Origin: Acetobacteroides hydrogenigenes
GTDB lineage: Bacteria > Bacteroidota > Bacteroidia > Bacteroidales > ZOR0009
Reading direction: 5' to 3'
Length of the DNA stretch: 64,000 nucleotides
NCBI RefSeq assembly: GCF_004340205.1
Contig: NZ_SLWB01000016.1
Location: forward strand, 34,694-98,693
Position 1 is the stretch's first letter; each line of letters opens with the position of its first letter. Both the position numbers and the translations under genes were made by a program. The notes under the pieces were generated by a model. It searched no databases, had not been told where the DNA came from, and was given only the letters and a program-made list of their open reading frames with translations. Positions 1-8,017 of this stretch are shown piece by piece.

Positions 1-852
1 CTCTTCCAGCTCCTTTGCGCTTGGAACAATTGCCTTTCGGTTTACCAGCGTAAACGGTGTATTAGCATTTCCGTAAAAGTCCTTCTCAACCTTACCCTCA
101 AAGTTTCCGCTCTTCATAAAGTTCTTAACCAATCGATCCTCCAACGAGTGGTAGGTAATTACGCTTAGGCGTCCGCCTGGTTTCAGCACCTTAAGCGACT
201 GCTCCAGCATCTGCTTCAACGCCTCCATTTCGCGGTTTACCTCTATGCGCAATGCCTGAAACACCTTTGCCAAAAACTTATGCTGCGCATTTGCTGGAAT
301 ATGAGGCTGAAGCGCCTCTACCAACTCCTGCACGGTTTCTATGGGCTTCTCCTCTCTTTTTTTGATAATAGCCTTAACGAGCACCTTAGGGTTATCCACC
401 TCGCCATACACGCGGAATATCTCCATCATCTTAGATGGGTCGTAGGTATTTACCACATGAGCCGCATCGAACTTCGAGAGCGTATTCATGCGCATATCGA
501 GCGGCCCCTCGAAGCGAAAAGAGAAACCGCGCTGCTCATCATCGAAGTGGTGCGACGATACGCCAAGATCGGCAAGAATACCATCAACCTGCTCGTAGCC
601 GTTAAGGCGAAGGAAGCTGCGTAGGTAGCGGAAGTTACCGTGCACAAACACCAGCCTATCGTTAGCAGGAATATTTGCCTGCGCCTCCAAATCCTGATCG
701 AACGCAATCAGCTTACCACCGTCGAGCTGTTCGAGAATATAGCGCGAATGGCCACCTCCGCCAAAAGTTACGTCAACGTACACCCCGTTGGGGTTGATAT
801 TTAGCCCTTCTACGCTTTCGTGAAGCATTACGGGAATATGGTACTCGCTCAT
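1..852 (-). CDS. rsmH: 16S rRNA (cytosine(1402)-N4)-methyltransferase RsmH, 3' end cut off by window edge
   Basis: Translating the minus strand from the ATG at 852 gives an open frame to base 1 that begins MSEYHIPVMLHESVEGLN and contains the SAM-binding VDVTFGGGGHS segment at about residues 26-36, FDQDLEA, GILADLGVSS and, later, ITYHSLEDR. These are the hallmarks of RsmH (MraW), which methylates N4 of C1402 in the 16S rRNA P site. About 284 residues are present and the C-terminus lies outside the window. The start overlaps the mraZ stop as ATGA, so the two are translationally coupled, the usual head of the dcw (division and cell wall) cluster. The identification is secure. Confidence 0.96.
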   Translation of the reverse strand, partial: MSEYHIPVMLHESVEGLNINPNGVYVDVTFGGGGHSRYILEQLDGGKLIAFDQDLEAQANIPANDRLVFVHGNFRYLRSFLRLNGYEQVDGILADLGVSSHHFDDEQRGFSFRFEGPLDMRMNTLSKFDAAHVVNTYDPSKMMEIFRVYGEVDNPKVLVKAIIKKREEKPIETVQELVEALQPHIPANAQHKFLAKVFQALRIEVNREMEALKQMLEQSLKVLKPGGRLSVITYHSLEDRLVKNFMKSGNFEGKVEKDFYGNANTPFTLVNRKAIVPSAKELEE

Positions 853-1307
853 AGCTCTTCTATTTCGCCCCCAAGAAACTTTTCGGCTCCTGCCGCAAGC
901 ATCTCCTGAGACATATTGGTGGTTTGATACTTATCCTTATCCCAAATTTCAATCTTATCGCCAATGCCAATAAACACCAGCTCCTTAACCAAACCCGCCA
1001 TTTCGACAAGTCGCTTAGGAATCAGCATTCGCCCGTTGGAATCGAGCTCTACTTCGGCTGCCGACCTGTAAAACTCCCTCAAAAACTGGTTTTGCTCCTT
1101 AACGTAGGGATTAATCTTTTTACGAATAAGCGCCAGCTGACGTTCCCACTCCTCCATAGGGTAAAGCACAATGCAATCCTCGAAGATATCCTTCTTCAGG
1201 ATAACGCGGTCGAGCGAGCCTTTCCACTGCTTGCGAAATGCGGCAGGAAAGAGCACGCGCCCCTTGTCGTCGAGTTTGCAACTGTAATCTCCTACAAAAG
1301 AGTTCAT
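849..1307 (-). CDS. mraZ: Transcriptional regulator MraZ
   Basis: The 152-residue protein has the normal MraZ length. It carries two copies of the AbrB/SpoVT-like swapped-hairpin domain, with DDKGR at residues 13-17 and DSNGR at 89-93, the conserved turn of each half. MraZ forms a ring-shaped oligomer that binds TGGG direct repeats ahead of its own gene and represses the dcw cluster. Here such repeats lie 52-75 bp upstream (1359-1382). It is first in the operon and overlaps rsmH by 4 nt. In some Bacteroidota a divergent small ORF overlaps this gene, but the plus-strand frame here (924-1310) is only a mirror of the coding strand. Confidence 0.97.
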   Translation of the reverse strand: MNSFVGDYSCKLDDKGRVLFPAAFRKQWKGSLDRVILKKDIFEDCIVLYPMEEWERQLALIRKKINPYVKEQNQFLREFYRSAAEVELDSNGRMLIPKRLVEMAGLVKELVFIGIGDKIEIWDKDKYQTTNMSQEMLAAGAEKFLGGEIEEL

Positions 1308-1323
1308 TAATTTGAGGTTTTTC

Positions 1324-1354
1324 CAATGGTAAAATTACTACATTTTCACGCAAC
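1324..1354 (-). promoter_or_regulatory. Bacteroidota-type promoter of mraZ
   Basis: On the minus strand a TACCATTG box (1331-1324) fits the -7 consensus TAnnTTTG with one change. A GTTG (1354-1351) lies 19 bp further upstream as a -33 element. The predicted transcript start is about 10 nt ahead of the mraZ ATG. Sequence match only. Confidence 0.6.
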
Positions 1355-1358
1355 AACA

Positions 1359-1382
1359 CCCACTTTTTCCCACTTTTTCCCA
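1359..1382 (-). promoter_or_regulatory. MraZ operator: three TGGG boxes at 10-bp spacing
   Basis: Minus-strand TGGG occurs at 1382-1379, 1372-1369 and 1362-1359, exactly one helical turn apart, the spacing known for MraZ boxes (TGGGN repeats separated by 5 bp). The array ends 5 bp from the -33 element, so bound MraZ would block RNA polymerase. Autoregulation is inferred from the family. Confidence 0.8.
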
Positions 1383-1496
1383 CCCGGTTGGCTATTTTTA
1401 TGTTAAAAGAAACTCCAATCCTTAAAAAATATTCATCCAAAGAGGCTAACATTGGGTACATTGCCTCAGATTTTTATGCGAAATCGATATTTTTCT

Positions 1497-1504
1497 TACA
1501 TTTG
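1497..1504 (+). promoter_or_regulatory. -7 box TACATTTG ahead of the glycine-lipid gene pair
   Basis: TACATTTG matches the Bacteroidota -7 consensus TAnnTTTG. Transcription would start near 1511, which rules out the ATG codons at 1452 and 1476 and supports the GTG at 1533. No clear -33 TTTG is visible. Confidence 0.6.
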
Positions 1505-1532
1505 CCAACTAGCAAAAAAAACAAGTTTAACC

Positions 1533-2366
1533 GTGGAAGACCATACGGACTATTACATAGACGTAGATAAAGTTATAGCCAACAAAAATCCAAGGCTAAA
1601 AAAGTTCCTACCAAAATTCATCATCAGCTACCTTAAGCGCATCGTTCATCAGGATGAGATAAACGGCGTGCTACGGAGGCATGGCCATAAGCAAGGGCTC
1701 GAATTCGTAAACTCGGCACTAAAGGACTTAGGGATAACCTACCGGGTGTACGGCGTAGAAAACCTAAAGCTGGAGGGCCGCTACCTCTTTGCCTCGAACC
1801 ATCCTCTTGGAGGTCTCGATGGGCTTATCATGATGAGCGAAATGGGGCGCCACTACGACAACATCAAGTTTGTGGTAAACGACCTGCTGATGAACGTTAA
1901 GCAGCTCGAGCCGCTGTTTATCCCCGTCAACAAGTTTGGACGGCAATCGACCGACTACGCCGCAAAGATTGAGGCTGCCTACGCATCGGATGCGCAGGTG
2001 CTCTACTTCCCTGCCGGGCTTTGCTCCCGCAAAGTCAAAGGGGAAATTGTGGATCTGGAGTGGCACAAGAACTTCATCCAAAAGGCCGTTAAGCACCAGC
2101 GCGATGTGGTGCCCGTTTTCTTCTCGGGCCGCAACTCCGAGTTCTTCTACAACCTATCCAACTTCCGCTCGAAGCTGGGGATAAAGGCAAACCTAGAGTT
2201 CATCTACCTTGTCGACGAGATGTTCCGCCAAAAGAGCAAGAAGATCGACATTATTATAGGCGAGCCAATCCCCTTCCAAACGTTCGACAAGAGCCGAACG
2301 CTCAACGAGTGGGCGCTGTTTGTTCGTAACAAATCGTACGAGCTAGCCGAGGAGCTAGACTTTTAA
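1533..2366 (+). CDS. glsA: Acyltransferase, probable glycine-lipid O-acyltransferase GlsA (PlsC-like)
   Basis: The frame encodes a PlsC/LPLAT-superfamily acyltransferase. The catalytic block NHPLGGLDG has His90 and Asp96 counted from the GTG start, and FIPVNKFGRQS and YFPAGLCSRK follow as the acceptor-binding motifs. A GNAT-type partner starts 23 bp downstream. This pairing is that of glsA/glsB, shown in Bacteroides thetaiotaomicron to make glycine (and serine) lipids: GlsB N-acylates the amino acid and GlsA adds the second acyl chain to the 3-hydroxyl. I chose GTG 1533 (277 residues) because the longer frame from 1452 begins upstream of the -7 box. The protein is probably membrane associated. 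Function is inferred from motifs and context. Confidence 0.82.
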   Translation: MEDHTDYYIDVDKVIANKNPRLKKFLPKFIISYLKRIVHQDEINGVLRRHGHKQGLEFVNSALKDLGITYRVYGVENLKLEGRYLFASNHPLGGLDGLIMMSEMGRHYDNIKFVVNDLLMNVKQLEPLFIPVNKFGRQSTDYAAKIEAAYASDAQVLYFPAGLCSRKVKGEIVDLEWHKNFIQKAVKHQRDVVPVFFSGRNSEFFYNLSNFRSKLGIKANLEFIYLVDEMFRQKSKKIDIIIGEPIPFQTFDKSRTLNEWALFVRNKSYELAEELDF

Positions 2367-2389
2367 AATAGAGCACTAATTAAATAGTC

Positions 2390-3331
2390 ATGGAACCAAT
2401 TATTCAACCGGTTGATAAAAAGCTTATCAAAAAAGAGTTGACCAAGGATAAGTTTCTCCGCCACACCAACAACGGCGGAAACAAGCTGTACATTGTAGAC
2501 CACCACGACTCGCCCAACATCATGCGCGAGATTGGCCGTTTGCGCGAGCTGGCCTTCCGTGCGGCTGGCGGCGGTACCGGCAAGAGCATCGACATCGACG
2601 ATTTCGACATCGACCCGGTACACCCCTACAAGCAGCTCATCGTTTGGGACCCCAGCGAGGAGGAAATTCTGGGCGGCTACCGCTACATCGTGTGCGACGA
2701 CCTCGAGGTGAAGCACCTGGCCACCTCGGAGCTGTTCAACTTCTCGGAGAAGTTCCAAAAGGAGTACCTGGGCAACATGATTGAGCTTGGACGCTCGTTC
2801 GTGCAGCCCAACTACCAGAGCACCCGCCTGCGCAGCAAGGGCATCTACGCCCTCGACAACCTGTGGGACGGTCTTGGCGCGCTGGTGGTGGAGCACCCCG
2901 ACCATAAGTACTTCTTCGGGAAGGTAACCATGTACACCTCGTACAACGTGGAGGCGCGCAACATGATCCTCTACTTCCTGAGAAAGTACTTCCCCGACAA
3001 CGACAACCTGGTTACCCCTATCGAGCCGCTCCCGCTAGAGCTGGATCAGGAGGTGCTTGACGCCCTGTTTGAGGGTAAACCCTACGAGGAGGGCTACAAG
3101 ATCCTTCAGAAGAGAATCCGCGAGCTGGGCGAGAACATTCCGCCGCTCATCAACTCGTACATGAACCTTTCGCCCTCGATGAAGGTGTTCGGGACGGCCA
3201 TCAACCACGAGTTTGGCGGAGTTGAGGAGACGGGAATCCTGATTACCGTGGGCGACATCTACCTCCGAAAGGTGGAGCGCCACATCAAGTCGTTTATACC
3301 GCGGTTTATCCGCCGAAAGATACGCAAGTAG
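2390..3331 (+). CDS. glsB: GNAT-fold N-acyltransferase, probable glycine N-acyltransferase GlsB
   Basis: The 313-residue protein belongs to the OlsB-like acyl-ACP-dependent N-acyltransferases (the Acetyltransf_5/hemolysin-like group). Visible blocks are VWDPSEEEILGGYRY near residue 84, the ELGRSFVQPNYQ motif near residue 131 that typifies the family, and LWDGLGALV. It would make the mono-acylated glycine intermediate from a 3-hydroxyacyl donor. It follows glsA in the same operon and ends at a strong terminator, so the two genes form a complete unit. The protein is longer than typical OlsB but close to Bacteroides GlsB. Amino-acid specificity cannot be read from sequence. Confidence 0.82.
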   Translation: MEPIIQPVDKKLIKKELTKDKFLRHTNNGGNKLYIVDHHDSPNIMREIGRLRELAFRAAGGGTGKSIDIDDFDIDPVHPYKQLIVWDPSEEEILGGYRYIVCDDLEVKHLATSELFNFSEKFQKEYLGNMIELGRSFVQPNYQSTRLRSKGIYALDNLWDGLGALVVEHPDHKYFFGKVTMYTSYNVEARNMILYFLRKYFPDNDNLVTPIEPLPLELDQEVLDALFEGKPYEEGYKILQKRIRELGENIPPLINSYMNLSPSMKVFGTAINHEFGGVEETGILITVGDIYLRKVERHIKSFIPRFIRRKIRK

Positions 3332-3334
3332 CAA

Positions 3335-3361
3335 AAGGAGCCCACGAGGCTCCTTTTTTTA
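3335..3361 (+). terminator. Intrinsic terminator of the glsAB pair
   Basis: Stem AAGGAGCC / GGCTCCTT (3335-3342 and 3348-3355) with a 5-nt loop, followed by a T run, 4 bp after the glsB stop. Confidence 0.88.
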
Positions 3362-3443
3362 TTCTGCTCAACGGCCTACTGATACAAAAGGCCCCACCTT
3401 ACGGCAGGGCCCACCCAAAACTTAACTATAAACTAAAAACTAA

Positions 3444-3465
3444 AAAGAAACCCCGCCAAGCGCGG
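3444..3465 (-). terminator. Short hairpin with T tract after the DUF6261-like gene
   Basis: On the minus strand CCGC / GCGG with a 5-nt loop directly follows the stop codon and is trailed by GGTTTCTTTTT. The stem is short, so termination is only plausible. Confidence 0.4.
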
Positions 3466-4176
3466 CTATTTTTTATCGTCGGGAGTGGTGCGAAGCAGCG
3501 GGTTGATGGCTGTATCCAGCCGTTCCTGTAGCTTCTTCTCGAACAGCTTATACTCTTCCGTTTTTTTGGTGACCACCATGCCATGAACGAACTCGAAGTA
3601 GTCGCGTAGGGCTTGTTCCAAATCGCGACGCAGGGCTGTTGCCGACTGCACCTCGCGGATAGCCACCAAATCGTTTCCGCGCTCGATGATCTTTGCCTCA
3701 AACTCCTCGTTCGCGGCCTCAAGGGCATCAATCCAAGGTTTGAGGTTGAGCAGGGTTACATCGTCCTTAAGGCTGGCATCGCGCAGCTCGGCAATCATCT
3801 TGCGGAGGTGCTTGCTCTCGTCGGCGTAGGCCTCCGACTCCACGTTGGGGTAGCGCTCAATAATATCGTATACACGTCGTGCTGGCGCATGCATGGTCTC
3901 GATGGGCGATTCGAGCAGCGAAAGTACGTACTCGTCCATGCGCCGGCTGATGCCGTCGCGCTTCTTATCCAGGGCCACCATGTCGTTAGTAAGCTTGCTG
4001 TAGAGCCTTTTGCTGAGACCTTCGGTGTAGCGTTTCGATTTCTCCTCGAGGTTGGTAAAAGCCGAATCGGTTATAACATCCTGTAGATTCGACTCCTTTG
4101 TGGTTGTGATAACTCTATCGGTTACGCCACCTAGCGAGGCAACCGGAATTTTAGAGAGCTTGCTTGTGCTTGCCAT
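3466..4176 (-). CDS. DUF6261-like protein (paralog 1)
   Basis: This is a 236-residue, largely alpha-helical, charged cytoplasmic protein with no signal peptide or membrane segment. Segments such as HAPARRVYDIIER (about residues 96-108) and LKPWIDALEAANEEFEAK (about 146-163) resemble the Bacteroidota family I know as DUF6261, whose function is unknown. It is clearly related to the protein at 39396-40163: both have a [HV]PARR..(D/S)IIE segment, a YADES/YEAES segment and a following Leu-rich helix. It is monocistronic. Upstream, 146 bp before its ATG, lies an array of about six 41-bp repeats, and the paralog has the same arrangement. The family assignment comes from memory of motifs. Confidence 0.72.
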   Translation of the reverse strand: MASTSKLSKIPVASLGGVTDRVITTTKESNLQDVITDSAFTNLEEKSKRYTEGLSKRLYSKLTNDMVALDKKRDGISRRMDEYVLSLLESPIETMHAPARRVYDIIERYPNVESEAYADESKHLRKMIAELRDASLKDDVTLLNLKPWIDALEAANEEFEAKIIERGNDLVAIREVQSATALRRDLEQALRDYFEFVHGMVVTKKTEEYKLFEKKLQERLDTAINPLLRTTPDDKK

Positions 4177-4321
4177 ACCTGTTTGGTTTTAATTAGTACC
4201 TATTTTTACAGTAAAACTCATCTTACTTTTCTAGCATGGTTAAAGCCTAAACCGCACACTACCTTAAAACATCTTGCTGCATGAAACCAGCAGCCAACGA
4301 ATAAGATTCTCCTCCACCAAT

Positions 4322-4570
4322 TTCCCGCAGAACTGCGGGAAGCTCAAATGCCCATTTTGAGGTTACTTCCACTCTGCGGGAAGCCCAAAACGCGAAAATG
4401 GGAAACTTCCAAGTTGCGGGAAGCCCAATTTTTCTATTTTGGGGTTGCCGCCAAAGTGCGGGAGGCTCAAAATGAGATTTTGGGGTTACTTCCAACCTGC
4501 GGGAAGCTCAAAATGGCGTTTTGAGGTTACCGCAACTTTGCGGTAAATCCAAAAAGCAAGGAAAACCCCA
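4322..4570. repeat. Array of about six degenerate 41-bp palindrome-bearing repeats upstream of DUF6261-like gene 1
   Basis: Units begin near 4322, 4366, 4406, 4448, 4489 and 4530, and are 40-44 bp long. Each holds two short inverted repeats. One is of the form CTTCC-n-GCGGGAAG; the best copy is the perfect TTCCCGCA/TGCGGGAA at 4322-4341. The other is of the form CTCAAAAT-n-ATTTTGAG. The spacer between arms varies from unit to unit while the arms are kept or co-vary. The array lies between the DUF6261-like gene and a gene-free stretch. It is not CRISPR: units are degenerate and there are no unique spacers or cas genes. Confidence 0.85.
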
Positions 4571-5231
4571 AAATCATCGGTATCCTACACCAATGGAGCT
4601 TTAACCAATCGCTAATCAAAGATCGCCGAACTCAAAATTAGCAGCATTAGGCATTCGTTAGCTATATTTTTGTGAATTTTTTTCGAAAAGTTTTCAACAT
4701 GTCGGGCAGAATGCGCTGAGGGGCAGATTTTGCCCCCACCAAAGCCAGCGATACGCCCCAGTTTTGTGGGCTTGCACAAAGGTTTTGATAACTGAATGGA
4801 TAAGTAGCCGATTCCAGAGCAGGGGCAGGTTCTACCCCACCGCCGTTAGATGCTATAATTGGAGGGCGGCAAACTCCATTTTTCATTTCTTTTGAGGGAT
4901 CAAAAGAAACGAAACAAAGAAAAATCCTGCACGAAATAACTCGTTCGGTCGCTGCTTAGCGCTATTCCTATATTGTTCGTTCCTGATTGTTGGTGTTTTT
5001 TCGGCTAGTTAATCTTGTAGATGCTCCGCTCTCCCGCAGAGCGGGATGTACCAACTCGAACAGATTTCGTGCCAGTCTGGTATGCCCCGTTTCCGGGATG
5101 TTCCAGCTTCTCCATGGTGTTTACGGAATAGCCTTACGACTCTTTTTACCAATCCATGCCGGCTATTCGTTATACATCAATTTTACTCTCCGATTTTATC
5201 CTTCTATAAATAGTCATTACGGCTATAGACC
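4571..5231. other. Gene-free stretch, possible decayed repeat
   Basis: I find no credible gene here. Reading frames of 74-82 codons exist (4662-4886 minus, 4987-5235 plus) but lack family resemblance and start signals. The stretch holds an AAAGAAACGAAACAAAG tract near 4900 and short palindromes such as GCTCTCCCGCAGAGCGGG near 5028. The mixture looks like a degraded dispersed repeat, which is an inference. Confidence 0.35.
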
Positions 5232-6596
5232 CTAGCCCACCGCCGCCACCACGTCCTTAACCAGCAGCCCCAGCTTTAGGGCGTTGCTCGAGCGGGGCGA
5301 GTAGCCGAGCACCACAATGGCCAGCTGGCGCGATGGGATAATTACGACGTACTGCCCATCGTGCCCCTCGCACGAGAAGAAGTCGCCGGGCAGCTCCGGG
5401 GCACTCTTAGGCCCCTTCCGCCAGAAGGATGCGCCGTAAGCGCCATCGCTTGCCGGGGTTGGCGTTCGGGTGTAGCTTACCCAGCCCTTGGGCAGAATGC
5501 GCTGGCCGTTGAATACGCCATCCTGCAGGTAGAGCAGCGCAAAGCGGGCGTAGTCGCGCGCCGTGGCGTAGATGTACGACGAGCCTGCGGGAATCCCGCT
5601 GGCATCCGGCTCGAGGATGGCATCCTGAAGCCCAATGCGGTTGAGCAGCTTACCGTATATAAAGGCGTAGAAGGCGGAGTCGCTTTTAAAGTGCTGCCGT
5701 GCCCAGTAGCATACAATGTTGGAGCTGCCCGAGGAGTAGGTCCAGCGCGAACCTACGGGGTGCTCCAGCGGCTTGCCGATGGCGTATTGGCCAAAGCTGC
5801 CGCTGCAGTACAGCATTTGGGTAACGTCGGAGCGCGAGCCATAGCCCTCGTTCCACTGAAGGCCGCTCTGCATCCGCAACAGGTCGTTCGGCGTTATCCG
5901 GCTGCGCCCGTCGTGCTGCCACTCCGCAATGCCCGTTGGCTGGTAGATGTCGGCCATGCCGTTGGCCACCATCACCCCAACAATGGCGCTGGCCACGCTC
6001 TTGCCCATCGACCAGCCCAGAAGACGGCTCTTGCTGCTGAAGCCGCTACGGTAGGCCTCCTCTACCGGAACGCCGTTATGCAGCACCACAAAGGCAAAGG
6101 GATGCCCACCATACTTGCTCCCCCCAACCAGCTCGCGCGATACGGCCTTCAGCTTTTTATTTGGGCTGATGGCCACCGAGTCGGGCAGCACGTTGCCCAA
6201 CGGCCAGCGCACCGTGTCGGGGTTGTAGCCGATGGCGTTGGTAAAGGCAAACCTACGGATGGAGGCCAAATCGGCATCGCGAACCAAGGTGCTCCCTACC
6301 CCACGCCGAAAAACGGCCGTAGACTTTCCCCACAGGAAGCGGCTGGTAACCGTGGAATCCTTGTAGCTAACCGTGTTGACGGCGTACTTAACCGGGAAGA
6401 AGCTCAGGTCTAACACCTCAACATCCTGCTGCGCTCGGTTCGAAATAAATACCGACGAGCAAAGATGCTTGGCGCTGTAGCCGGTAACTATTGGAATTAT
6501 GGAATTCAGAAAAGATATACCCCAAAATAGCGCTACCAGCACTACGGCGAGGATACCAACAATTAGAGTCCGCTTTGTACGCGCTGCGAGTGGCAT
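5232..6596 (-). CDS. Serine hydrolase of the class C beta-lactamase/AmpH-like family, membrane anchored
   Basis: The 454-residue protein has an N-terminal membrane segment at about residues 10-30, so it is anchored or exported, then a beta-lactamase-related domain. The catalytic SxxK is SMGK at 196-199, the YxN-equivalent is YSSG at 287-290, and the third motif is HDG at 412-414 (the HxG variant). Members act as D,D-peptidases, esterases or unknown amidases, and substrate cannot be assigned from sequence. It is a single gene with higher G+C than its flanks. Its long N-terminal region before the SxxK is longer than in AmpC-type enzymes. Confidence 0.85.
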   Translation of the reverse strand: MPLAARTKRTLIVGILAVVLVALFWGISFLNSIIPIVTGYSAKHLCSSVFISNRAQQDVEVLDLSFFPVKYAVNTVSYKDSTVTSRFLWGKSTAVFRRGVGSTLVRDADLASIRRFAFTNAIGYNPDTVRWPLGNVLPDSVAISPNKKLKAVSRELVGGSKYGGHPFAFVVLHNGVPVEEAYRSGFSSKSRLLGWSMGKSVASAIVGVMVANGMADIYQPTGIAEWQHDGRSRITPNDLLRMQSGLQWNEGYGSRSDVTQMLYCSGSFGQYAIGKPLEHPVGSRWTYSSGSSNIVCYWARQHFKSDSAFYAFIYGKLLNRIGLQDAILEPDASGIPAGSSYIYATARDYARFALLYLQDGVFNGQRILPKGWVSYTRTPTPASDGAYGASFWRKGPKSAPELPGDFFSCEGHDGQYVVIIPSRQLAIVVLGYSPRSSNALKLGLLVKDVVAAVG

Positions 6597-6734
6597 AACC
6601 GTATAGTTTTTATAGATGTAGGAACTGCAGCTACAAGTATAGGCAAAAAAAGCGAGGCATCGATCCTGTGCAACCGATGCCCCGCCTTTAATGTCCTAAT
6701 ATAAAAGTATAACGCCTATACCAGCATAGCAATC

Positions 6735-7844
6735 CTAGTACACCTTGCCATCGCTGAATATCTTGGCGGCTGCTTTTCCATCCTTGTCGAGCAGCGTTGC
6801 CTGGTACATGTCGGTAGTAGCTTCCAGCAGCAGCGTATAGGGTACGCCGTTTACCGCGATGCTCTTCTTAAAGCCAAGCTCCTTGAGCTCCTTGGCGTAG
6901 CGACCGTTCTTTCCGGCATACTCCTGCTGACGGTAGAATAGCGCCCAAAGCGCGCTCTTGGCCTGCTCTGTCTGTGGTATCTCTAAAGGCTTAACCCCAT
7001 CCAAGGTGGCGGAGCTGGCGAAAGAGAGGTACCCCCAGCGCTCGGGGTAGTGCATGTTGATAACCCCTTGTGGCGACCATACCCAGTTGTTCTCGGGCTT
7101 TCCCTTTCCGGTTGATGGATCAATTTCCTTAACGTACTTGCCGTTCTCAACCTTGGTGTCCCACTCCACGCGCGAGAAGTTGATACGCCAAGGCTTTTGC
7201 AGCGATGGCGTTTTAAACTCGAACGCCATTGCCTTAAACGGGATAGCAATTTCGACCGTCCACTTGCGATCGACATCGTTGGGGTTGTTCACCGTGCCGT
7301 CGATGCTGATGCCCTGCCTAAGCCCTTCAAAGTTCCAGCTAAGAATAGGCGGTGCTCCAACCCGGTACGTTTTTACCAGAAAAAGATCGAAGATGGTTCC
7401 TAGCGCGTTCACCTCGTACTCGTAGTAGTTGTGGTTATCGCCATCAGGATCGATGAATATTTCGAAGTCGTTGTCGTAGAAAACAACCTGATCGTGCTCC
7501 TTAAGGTTGGCCCAAATATGCGGATCTTCCAGCTCGGCCGCAAAGTAGATGTACTGATCGTCCCACGCCATCTTAACCCGAGTGCCGTAGCGCGGGGTTG
7601 GCCTTCGATCGCCCTCTATATCCACAAATTTATCGGTCCATGGGGCGTTGGCCCATGTTTTCTCGTCGAACTTACCGTCTAACGTAATAGGATCGCTCGC
7701 CTTAACGGCCGTATAGCTTTTAGGCGTAGCCAAAAGATGCTCAATGCCCTGAGTGGGGACGCCAACCATAGAAGGTTGTGCGTTGGCATTGCCCATCGAC
7801 CCTAGAATAGCCAATGCTGCTAGTAGCGTTTGGACTTTCGTCAT
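6735..7844 (-). CDS. Secreted carbohydrate-binding family 9-like protein
   Basis: The 369-residue protein has a signal peptide (residues 1-22, ending ANAQ). A CBM9-like beta-sandwich spans about 45-265, with ITLDGKFDEKTWANAPW at the start, VKMAWDDQYIYFAAELEDPHIW in the middle, DNDFEIFIDPDGDNHNYYE, and WTVEIAIPF. The family occurs as stand-alone secreted proteins in Bacteroidota near sugar-use genes. The C-terminal 100 residues (RQQEYAGKNGRYAKELKEL) resemble a small pilin-like or DUF-type tail. No catalytic domain is visible, so binding rather than hydrolysis is inferred. Confidence 0.82.
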   Translation of the reverse strand: MTKVQTLLAALAILGSMGNANAQPSMVGVPTQGIEHLLATPKSYTAVKASDPITLDGKFDEKTWANAPWTDKFVDIEGDRRPTPRYGTRVKMAWDDQYIYFAAELEDPHIWANLKEHDQVVFYDNDFEIFIDPDGDNHNYYEYEVNALGTIFDLFLVKTYRVGAPPILSWNFEGLRQGISIDGTVNNPNDVDRKWTVEIAIPFKAMAFEFKTPSLQKPWRINFSRVEWDTKVENGKYVKEIDPSTGKGKPENNWVWSPQGVINMHYPERWGYLSFASSATLDGVKPLEIPQTEQAKSALWALFYRQQEYAGKNGRYAKELKELGFKKSIAVNGVPYTLLLEATTDMYQATLLDKDGKAAAKIFSDGKVY

Positions 7845-7998
7845 AAATAATAGTAGTGTAGTTAATTCGAGGCGAAGATATTCCTTTTATAAGCTAAATA
7901 CATTTATTGTCCTTTATAAAAGGAATAATGCAGCAATTCCATCCCTACGAATGCAAGGGTTTGCCCTCCCCGCTATACTCACTACTCACTTAAAATGC

Positions 7999-8006
7999 TA
8001 CATTTG
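7999..8006 (+). promoter_or_regulatory. -7 box TACATTTG of miaB
   Basis: TACATTTG fits TAnnTTTG and lies 11 bp before the ATG at 8018, so the leader would be only about 4-10 nt. No good -33 is seen at the expected distance. Confidence 0.55.
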
Positions 8007-8017
8007 CACAAATTTTT

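Noticed and set aside
1452..1532. 27-residue N-terminal extension of GlsA
   Set aside because: It would begin upstream of the TACATTTG -7 box at 1497-1504 and is not family-like. The GTG at 1533 fits the promoter.
4987..5235. 82-codon plus-strand frame in the gene-free stretch
   Set aside because: No start signal and composition typical of non-coding DNA. It overlaps a palindrome and the serine hydrolase end. A repeat relic is more likely than a gene.
5361..6413. 350-codon frame on the plus strand
   Set aside because: It is antisense to the serine hydrolase gene, which has clear catalytic motifs; the antisense frame is a by-product of high G+C codons.
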